Below, piece by piece: positions 30,774 to 35,888 of a DNA stretch of 41,638 nt. This DNA is from a virus. Under the pieces are notes generated by a model. That model was not told where the DNA came from. It was given only the letters and a program-made list of their open reading frames with translations, and made no database searches. The position numbers and the translations under genes were made by a program. Where the stretch lies: positions 1 to 41,638 of the IMG/VR virus record IMGVR_UViG_3300045257_000351; one strand, written 5' to 3'. The stretch's first letter is position 1, and every line of letters begins with the position of its first letter.

Positions 30774-30953
30774 ATGCTAGAGTTTAATTTTATTCCGGTA
30801 ATCGCGTGTATGATTATTTTCTTTGTAGGCTGCGGTGGTTTGATGTCCTGCCACCAAGATGCCGAGCGAACGAAGCTCTGCATTGAGAAAACCGGCACTC
30901 TAGACTGTAACTACAAATCCGGACACATTGAGCTTGAGGTAAAATCTAAATGA
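30774..30953 (+). CDS. 59-aa single-pass membrane protein
   Basis: I choose ATG at 30774 because AAGGAG lies 7 nt upstream; the ATG at 30768 is only one base from it. Residues 5-25 are hydrophobic (NFIPVIACMIIFFVGCGGLM), resembling a signal anchor with a Cys that could be a lipobox (FVGC). The C-terminal part has two Cys (LCIEKTGTLDCNYKSG). It may be a small envelope protein. Confidence 0.55.
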   Translation: MLEFNFIPVIACMIIFFVGCGGLMSCHQDAERTKLCIEKTGTLDCNYKSGHIELEVKSK

Positions 30954-31069
30954 CCTCCCCCGAGCATCAACCCCAAGAATACATCACAGGCTTTTGGACG
31001 AGTGTGATGCTGTTTTTGGTGCTTGGGGTTTGTATTGTGCTTAATTGGTTTGGCATGGGGGAGAAATGA
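30950..31069 (+). CDS. 39-aa membrane microprotein
   Basis: ATG at 30950 overlaps the previous stop (ATGA) and its stop overlaps the next ATG. Residues 15-34 form a hydrophobic helix (FWTSVMLFLVLGVCIVLNWF). Its mRNA contains two crossing complementary pairs (30963-31030). Function is unknown. Confidence 0.55.
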   Translation: MTSPEHQPQEYITGFWTSVMLFLVLGVCIVLNWFGMGEK

Positions 31070-31359
31070 AAGTAATGAAAAGTGCCCTAACTGACACAAC
31101 TACGGCGTACCTTACAGGGTATCATAAGAGAGATGATGAGATTGCAGAGCTAAAGGCTGAGCTTAAAGAAATGACTGAGAAGTTTGAACGAAATAGTATT
31201 GCAGCCGGTATCCATAGTCTTGAGGCCGCTGAGTACAAAGCAGCGCTTAATAAAATTGGGATGCTTGCCATGAGTGAGCTTGCGTATACCAAAGAGTTCA
31301 CAGGGCGAGTCCAGGCTATTGTTAGATGGGCCCTAAAACTTGAGGATAAATTTCCATGA
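31066..31359 (+). CDS. 97-aa coiled-coil protein
   Basis: ATG at 31066 overlaps the previous stop; a GGGGGAG ribosome site precedes it. Residues 18-40 form a charged coiled coil (DEIAELKAELKEMTEKFERN) and a second helix follows (YKAALNKIGMLAMSELAYTK). It ends with ATGA overlap into the next gene. There is no known domain. Confidence 0.6.
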   Translation: MKVMKSALTDTTTAYLTGYHKRDDEIAELKAELKEMTEKFERNSIAAGIHSLEAAEYKAALNKIGMLAMSELAYTKEFTGRVQAIVRWALKLEDKFP

Positions 31360-31369
31360 ACCATGAACC
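31356..31369 (+). repeat. Perfect heptamer pair at a start codon
   Basis: ATGAACC ATGAACC: two identical units, the first of which supplies the ATG of the 105-aa gene. Confidence 0.75.
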
Positions 31370-31673
31370 GCTTACGTTTGACGAGGAACTTGCGACCGCC
31401 GCCGCTGGCAAGTGCATGCCGCATATTCGCATTACTTTCCTAAGCGGGGCTAGGTGGCAGTTTAAGCTTTTGGTTGATATCATCACGGCTTTAAAGAAAG
31501 AGAATGATATACTTCGTGTAGAGAACGATAAGTTTAGAACACAGCTTGAGATCACAGGGGGCTCTGCTTGGATTAAGCGAGAAGCTTGTAAGCATAAAGA
31601 TATTAATAGGCTTCTTAGAAAAGATTGGTGTAGGGATTGTCATAGTTGGATATGGAAGGGTGGAAGGCAATGA
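31356..31673 (+). CDS. Small protein with SGARWQF motif and Cys-rich end
   Basis: 105 aa. ATG at 31356 overlaps the previous stop and is the first base of the heptamer pair ATGAACC ATGAACC, which encodes MNHEP. Residues 8-36 (FDEELATAAAGKCMP, FLSGARWQF) are similar to the 29545 protein, so the two are probably paralogues. The middle is a charged helix (LKKENDILRVENDKF). The C-terminal CKHKDINRLL and WCRDCHSW suggest a small zinc site. Function is unknown. Confidence 0.65.
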   Translation: MNHEPLTFDEELATAAAGKCMPHIRITFLSGARWQFKLLVDIITALKKENDILRVENDKFRTQLEITGGSAWIKREACKHKDINRLLRKDWCRDCHSWIWKGGRQ

Positions 31674-31683
31674 ACCGTGAACC
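31670..31683 (+). repeat. Heptamer pair at a start codon
   Basis: ATGAACC GTGAACC; the first unit supplies the start codon of the 68-aa gene. Confidence 0.75.
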
Positions 31684-31876
31684 GTGGATTAGCTCACAAT
31701 TGTTAGATATACGAGAACGTTTGAATCTTGGGTTTTACGCGGACGCTTCAAATATGATTTTTGTTGAAGATGAGATAAAGTTCTTATTAGACTTAATCTA
31801 TGCGGAACAAATCACGAAAGCTCGTAAAACATTGGACTCCAGAGATGACCATTCTTCTCAAAGAACACCTATCTGA
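31670..31876 (+). CDS. 68-aa protein, unknown
   Basis: ATG at 31670 overlaps the previous stop and begins the heptamer pair ATGAACC GTGAACC, giving MNREP. The farther ATG at 31646 lies inside the previous gene. The body is helical (QLLDIRERLNLGFYADASNM, EIKFLLDLIYAEQI). There is no known domain. It is overlapped at its end by the following gene in another frame. Confidence 0.55.
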   Translation: MNREPWISSQLLDIRERLNLGFYADASNMIFVEDEIKFLLDLIYAEQITKARKTLDSRDDHSSQRTPI

Positions 31877-32021
31877 GGGTAGAAGCTATATTTCATTTAG
31901 CGGACGGTATCCGGTTTGCACCGTATTTTTTGCCAAGATTTCAAAAGTAGAACCTGAGCTAAAGATTCTAAAAAGAGAATACAACGAGCGCCAGCAACTT
32001 AGAAAGCAGTACTATCCATGA
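31845..32021 (+). CDS. 58-aa protein, unknown
   Basis: I place the start at ATG 31845, overlapping the previous gene by 32 nt. An ATG at 31800 would give 73 aa but overlaps more. The sequence is beta then helical: SYISFSGRYPVCTVFFAKIS and KILKREYNERQQLRKQYY. It is coupled to the next gene by ATGA. The ribosome site is weak, so the start is uncertain. Confidence 0.5.
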   Translation: MTILLKEHLSEGRSYISFSGRYPVCTVFFAKISKVEPELKILKREYNERQQLRKQYYP

Positions 32022-32356
32022 GTGCTAAAAGTAAGCGACTATCTAAGCCTAAAAAGATCTATGTTAAAGTTAGCATTCCAAGGCTTATCACAGATAATCC
32101 TATGGTTGAGTTTTTATCAAAAGATGGGACATTTCACCAAAAAGTTCCTTTAAATAGCAATATTGTAAGACTTTTGGCTGGTTCTTATGAAGCTTATTTT
32201 TTGCTTGTCATGAGCACACTTCGGATTGAATCTATGAATAAAGTATCTTATGAAGAATTTATGAAGGATGGAAAAATAACACCGAACACGGAGGTTTCAG
32301 ATGGCGAAAAAGAATTGGATTGCGGGAGCGGTAAAGAATCCGGGAGCCCTACATAA
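32018..32356 (+). CDS. 112-aa protein, unknown
   Basis: ATGA overlap with the previous gene. The basic N-terminus (SAKSKRLSKPKKIYVKVS) is followed by a small globular region (FLSKDGTFHQKVPLNSNIV) and a helix (YEAYFLLVMSTLRIES). The last 18 residues overlap the next gene in another frame. There is no recognised domain. Confidence 0.55.
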   Translation: MSAKSKRLSKPKKIYVKVSIPRLITDNPMVEFLSKDGTFHQKVPLNSNIVRLLAGSYEAYFLLVMSTLRIESMNKVSYEEFMKDGKITPNTEVSDGEKELDCGSGKESGSPT

Positions 32357-32480
32357 AGAACTAGGCGTTCCTGAAGGGAAGAATATCCCACAAGATAAAT
32401 TATCAAAAGCAATCGCAGGTGGCGGCAAAGAAGCCAAGCAGGCAGAGCTTGCCAAGACTTTAAAGAAGATGCGTAAATAA
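32301..32480 (+). CDS. 59-aa basic conserved phage protein
   Basis: GGAGG precedes ATG at 32301. The sequence KKNWIAGAVKNPGALHKELG and the Lys/Ala-rich end (AELAKTLKKMRK) match a small basic protein family found in many podo- and siphoviruses. It overlaps the end of the 112-aa gene by 56 nt in another frame, and its stop overlaps the next ATG (TAATG). DNA binding is plausible from charge; the function is not known to me. Confidence 0.75.
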   Translation: MAKKNWIAGAVKNPGALHKELGVPEGKNIPQDKLSKAIAGGGKEAKQAELAKTLKKMRK

Positions 32481-32662
32481 TGCCCTTCAAGTCAAATGCG
32501 CAACGTGCAAAATTTGCTGAGCTTGTGAAGTCTGGAAAGATGTCACAATCTACATTTGATGAGTGGAACAAAGCAACTGGAGATGCGAAGCTTCCAGAGC
32601 GAATAGAGAAAAAAACAAAAGGTGTGATTTCAGGAATTAAACCAATAAAAGGAGTAAAATAA
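32480..32662 (+). CDS. 60-aa basic conserved phage protein
   Basis: ATG at 32480 overlaps the previous TAA. The opening MPFKSNAQRAKFAELVKSGK and the helix QSTFDEWNKATGD match a small phage protein type (MPFKSxAQRxxF). It forms a coupled pair with the 59-aa gene, as often seen for these families. Its function is unknown. Confidence 0.7.
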   Translation: MPFKSNAQRAKFAELVKSGKMSQSTFDEWNKATGDAKLPERIEKKTKGVISGIKPIKGVK

Positions 32663-32663
32663 A

Positions 32664-32801
32664 ATGGGACAAGAAGATTTAAGCAAACCACCACCAGTAA
32701 TTTACAAACCACTTCCAGAGGGTAAGGAGTTGGAGATCAAGCAAGACACAGATGCTGACGAATCCCCTGCTGCGAAGTCAGAAGAAAAGATGAATAAATA
32801 A
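32664..32801 (+). CDS. 45-aa acidic disordered protein
   Basis: AAAGGAG precedes ATG at 32664. It is Pro/Glu/Lys-rich (LSKPPPVIYKPLPEGKELEI, DTDADESPAAKSEEK), with no fold apparent. Its TAA overlaps the helicase start. The ribosome site and the coupling support expression. Function is unknown. Confidence 0.55.
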   Translation: MGQEDLSKPPPVIYKPLPEGKELEIKQDTDADESPAAKSEEKMNK

Positions 32802-34237
32802 TGTCTACTTTGCCAGAGCTATGGGAGCATCAGAAAAAGACCATAGCTCTGGCAAAAGATTTACCATCATTTGGCCTTTTGCATGACGCAGGTGTTGGCA
32901 AGACTAGGACAATGATAGAGATTTTAAGATATAAGTGCGCAAAAGCGGGTAAATTGTTAAGAACCCTTGTTCTTTGTCCACAAGTTGTGATGCCAAATTG
33001 GCGAGCTGAGATTTCTAAGTATTCAAAGATTGATCCTGACGATGTTATCTTGTTAAAAGGTTCTGGTCAGGAGAGATATGAACTTCTACTTAATGAGTCC
33101 GGAGAAGAGCGACGACGCAAAATATTTGTTGCGAATTATGAGTCATTACTTATGCCAAATCTTTTTGAAGCTTTCAATTGGTATGGCTTTGATATTATTA
33201 TTGCAGATGAATCTCATCGCATAAAAAGCCATACTTCTAAGCGAGCAAAGTACGCCATTAAATTAGCTAATAAAGTGCTCCATAAATATATTTTAACAGG
33301 CACTCCAATTCTTCAAAGTCCTCTAGACTTATTCTCCCAATTTCAGTTCTTAGATGGAGGAAAAACTTTCGCCCCTGTGGGGGATAATTTTTTTGCATTT
33401 AGAAACACTTACTTTATAAATAAAAATGCGAATGCACCGTCACATGTGACATGGCCTGAATGGGTAATTCGGCCAGGAGCACTTAATGAAATATCGGAAA
33501 AAATAGGGAAAATTTCAACGCACGTTAAAAAATCTGAATGTTTGGACTTACCAAATATGGTTAGAAAAACTATATATGTGGAGCTTGGAAAAGATCAACG
33601 AAAGCATTATGAGCAGATGAAGCATTCCTTCGTTACTTTCCTAGGGGAGAAGGCTTGTACGGCGCAGTTAGCTGTAACTAAAGGCCTACGGCTTCAGCAG
33701 ATAGCTAGTGGATTTATCACTTTGGAGGATGGCACAAATGTTCACATGAAGGAAGATCCCAGGGCAAAGGCTCTTGAGGATCTTTTAGAAGACTTGGTAA
33801 TAGAAGGAAAGCATAAGACGATTATTTGGGCATGTTGGAAAGAAAATTATGTTCAGATAAAAACTGTTCTAGAAAAGATGAAGATTTCCTATGTCGAGGT
33901 CCACGGTGAAATCAGCCAAAAAGAAAAACAAGAAGCAATTGACAAATTCTGCAATGATTCCACCACTATGGTCTTCTTGGGAAATCAAGGTGCTGCGGGG
34001 ATTGGGATCAATTTAGTCCAGGCCTCCTATGCTATTTACTATTCAAGGAATTTTAATCTGGAGCACGATATCCAGAGTGAAGCAAGAAACTACAGAGGCG
34101 GCAGCGAGATACACCCTTGTATAACTCGAATAGATATTGTGGCGCAGAATACCATAGATGAAAAAGTTCTGGAATCTCTTGCCAGCAAAATGCAAGTAGG
34201 CGATAAATTATTAAGAAATATCGCTAAGGAACTATGA
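32801..34237 (+). CDS. SNF2-type (SF2) DNA helicase
   Basis: 478 aa. Motif I is HDAGVGKTRT (residues 28-37, Lys34); motif Ia is LVLCPQVVMPNW; motif II is IIIADESH (D136-H139); motif III is LTGTP (165-169). The C-terminal lobe carries motif V (NQGAAGIGINLVQAS) and motif VI (QSEARNYRGG, with the arginine finger region). It is a small SNF2-like ATPase as found in many phages, acting in replication, recombination or repair alongside the polymerase and nuclease downstream. It is coupled to both neighbours by TAATG and ATGA. Confidence 0.9.
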   Translation: MSTLPELWEHQKKTIALAKDLPSFGLLHDAGVGKTRTMIEILRYKCAKAGKLLRTLVLCPQVVMPNWRAEISKYSKIDPDDVILLKGSGQERYELLLNESGEERRRKIFVANYESLLMPNLFEAFNWYGFDIIIADESHRIKSHTSKRAKYAIKLANKVLHKYILTGTPILQSPLDLFSQFQFLDGGKTFAPVGDNFFAFRNTYFINKNANAPSHVTWPEWVIRPGALNEISEKIGKISTHVKKSECLDLPNMVRKTIYVELGKDQRKHYEQMKHSFVTFLGEKACTAQLAVTKGLRLQQIASGFITLEDGTNVHMKEDPRAKALEDLLEDLVIEGKHKTIIWACWKENYVQIKTVLEKMKISYVEVHGEISQKEKQEAIDKFCNDSTTMVFLGNQGAAGIGINLVQASYAIYYSRNFNLEHDIQSEARNYRGGSEIHPCITRIDIVAQNTIDEKVLESLASKMQVGDKLLRNIAKEL

Positions 34238-34254
34238 GCCGTGAACCGTCAATC
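34234..34254 (+). repeat. Three-unit heptamer array at a start codon
   Basis: ATGAGCC, GTGAACC, GTCAATC in 7-nt phase; the first unit supplies the ATG of the 74-aa gene. Confidence 0.75.
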
Positions 34255-34458
34255 AAGGAACGATTATTTCAAGTGGACGGTAAGAATATACGTTGTGTTA
34301 GTGGTATTGCTGATGATGGCAAGAGTGTTGAGCTCTTAATTGATAGTAACGAAGTTTTAACATCACTTGATGTGGCTAAAGTTTTAGAAGTTTTAATTGA
34401 TGGAATTTGTAAGGACATAAAACCAAGACGCGCTAGTTATGCGGGGAATTTAAACTAA
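34234..34458 (+). CDS. 74-aa protein, unknown
   Basis: ATG at 34234 overlaps the helicase stop (ATGA) and begins the heptamers ATGAGCC GTGAACC GTCAATC, giving MSREPS. The rest is a small alpha/beta protein (RLFQVDGKNIRCVSG, VELLIDSNEVLTSLDVAKVL). No domain is recognised. It is coupled to the next gene by TAATG. Confidence 0.6.
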   Translation: MSREPSIKERLFQVDGKNIRCVSGIADDGKSVELLIDSNEVLTSLDVAKVLEVLIDGICKDIKPRRASYAGNLN

Positions 34459-34898
34459 TGGATATGACAATTGATGAATTAATGACTTTGTGTAAAGAAA
34501 TAAAAAATTCACGTGATAAAGTGGATGAGTTAAAAAAAATATATCAGGATGCGAATGCTGCGTGTGAAGAGCTTGAAGTAAAATTGTTAGGGGAATTAAA
34601 AAAACCTAGGGATGGACATCCAAAAGGACTTAAGTCTTTCCAAGACGGTGAATTTAAATTTACATGCGTTGAAAAGAAATCAATTACAGTTCCAAAGGGT
34701 GATGACCGTGAAGAATTTTTCGAATATCTTAAAGAAATCGGACATTACGAGGCACTCATCACGGTGGATTCTAGGGCACTTAATTCCTGGTACACTCAAG
34801 AAGATAAAGCTGCAAAAGCTAGGGGCGAGCCCTATGCTGTGGTCCCAGGACTCGCACTTCCAACATCTAAAGAAATTTTATCAGTTAGAAAAGCATGA
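34458..34898 (+). CDS. Coiled-coil phage protein, possible replication accessory
   Basis: 146 aa. Residues 5-48 are a coiled coil (DELMTLCKEIKNSRDKVDEL and on). A small domain follows with FQDGEFKFTCVEKKSITVPK and FFEYLKEIGHYEALITVDSR, a pattern seen in hypothetical proteins placed before the polymerase in podoviruses. It overlaps the previous gene by one base. A role in recombination or end protection is possible by position, but I see no motif that proves it. Confidence 0.65.
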   Translation: MDMTIDELMTLCKEIKNSRDKVDELKKIYQDANAACEELEVKLLGELKKPRDGHPKGLKSFQDGEFKFTCVEKKSITVPKGDDREEFFEYLKEIGHYEALITVDSRALNSWYTQEDKAAKARGEPYAVVPGLALPTSKEILSVRKA

Positions 34899-34923
34899 AC
34901 CAATACCCACAAAGGATGAATAT

Positions 34924-35712
34924 ATGAAACAAGACGTCACAAAAGAAGTAGTTAAAAAATCAGCTCCCCAAGCAATCGCAGTTATGCAGCCCAGACAATC
35001 TGTAGTAGATAGCTCAGATATTGTTGTGCCAAAGATTATGTTAGCCCAAGGCCTTTCTCAGAGTGTGGCAGATAATAAAGCTAAGATGGGAGATATGACA
35101 AATTCCCTAACAGGCGTTGTTGTTGGAGGATCTGAAAAGCCTCTAACATTTATACCTATTACAATTAAGAAATATTGGAAGAATTTTGAGAAAGTAGGAA
35201 ACAAGCGTGCTTTTAGAGGTGTTGAAGCTTTCACAGGCGCTAATGCCAGACGTCCGCTAACTGAGCAGCTTCCTGCCCAGGGAAATCCAAGTCAGATGGC
35301 AGAATGGTCGCATGATCTAGTTCTTGATGTTTTTGGTTTTACAGAAGATGACGTGCAAGATCCGGTAGCTCTTCCCTCTGCAATTTCATTCTCTCGCACT
35401 TCTTATAAAGCTGGACAAAAAGTTATGACCCACTTCGCCTCACTAGAGGCAAGTGAGGTCCAAGTTCCCTACTACCAATATATGATGGAGCTTTCTTGCT
35501 TTAAGAAACAAAATGATAAAGGAATTTTTTATTGTTTTGAAGTAAAGCCGAAGCTTGAGGGTAGCCGCATGACAAAGACTCCTGAGAAGTATTACTCAAA
35601 GATTGAGCGCTGGTCTAAGATCCTAAATGACAATTCAAGAAGTATCGTAGTGGATGATTCAGATGAAGAGACAGAAGCTGTTTCGACACCTATTGATGAT
35701 TCACGATTTTAA
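34924..35712 (+). CDS. Candidate single-stranded DNA-binding-type protein
   Basis: 262 aa. I choose ATG at 34924 with AGGA upstream; the open frame extends 104 codons further but overlaps the previous gene. Residues 36-75 (VVPKIMLAQGLSQSVADNKA, MGDMTNSLTGVVVGG) belong to a conserved phage protein type found beside polymerases. The C-terminus is acidic and ends in Phe (DDSDEETEAVSTPIDDSRF), as in T7 gp2.5 and bacterial SSB, whose acidic tail and final Phe recruit replication partners. The ssDNA-binding role is inference; no OB-fold signature is obvious. Confidence 0.55.
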   Translation: MKQDVTKEVVKKSAPQAIAVMQPRQSVVDSSDIVVPKIMLAQGLSQSVADNKAKMGDMTNSLTGVVVGGSEKPLTFIPITIKKYWKNFEKVGNKRAFRGVEAFTGANARRPLTEQLPAQGNPSQMAEWSHDLVLDVFGFTEDDVQDPVALPSAISFSRTSYKAGQKVMTHFASLEASEVQVPYYQYMMELSCFKKQNDKGIFYCFEVKPKLEGSRMTKTPEKYYSKIERWSKILNDNSRSIVVDDSDEETEAVSTPIDDSRF

Positions 35713-35720
35713 GGAGAACT

Positions 35721-35888
35721 ATGGCGAAAGTCATGAAGGCTGGGAGTACACCATTTTATGTGTACCTCCCTCAGAAACTAAAGACTGAGATTGAGCAAAT
35801 GGCGACCGATAAGGAGTATACCTTATCGGCATTTACTCGTGTCGTATTTGAGGATTACATGAAAAAGCGCAGGAAAATGTCTAAATGA
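35721..35888 (+). CDS. Ribbon-helix-helix (Arc/CopG-type) DNA-binding protein
   Basis: 55 aa with AAGGAG before ATG at 35721. The strand PFYVYLPQKLKTEIEQMA, the turn, and the second helix LSAFTRVVFEDYMKK match the ribbon-helix-helix fold. The basic N-terminus and the C-terminal KKRRKMSK fit DNA contact. It overlaps the polymerase start (ATGA), so it may autoregulate the replication genes. The inverted repeats at 26669-26687 and 21930-21949 are candidate operators, untested. Confidence 0.8.
   Translation: MAKVMKAGSTPFYVYLPQKLKTEIEQMATDKEYTLSAFTRVVFEDYMKKRRKMSK

Noticed and set aside
34612-34923. 104-codon N-terminal extension of the candidate SSB
   Set aside because: It overlaps the well-supported 146-aa gene and has low-complexity shadow sequence; ATG at 34924 has a ribosome site.
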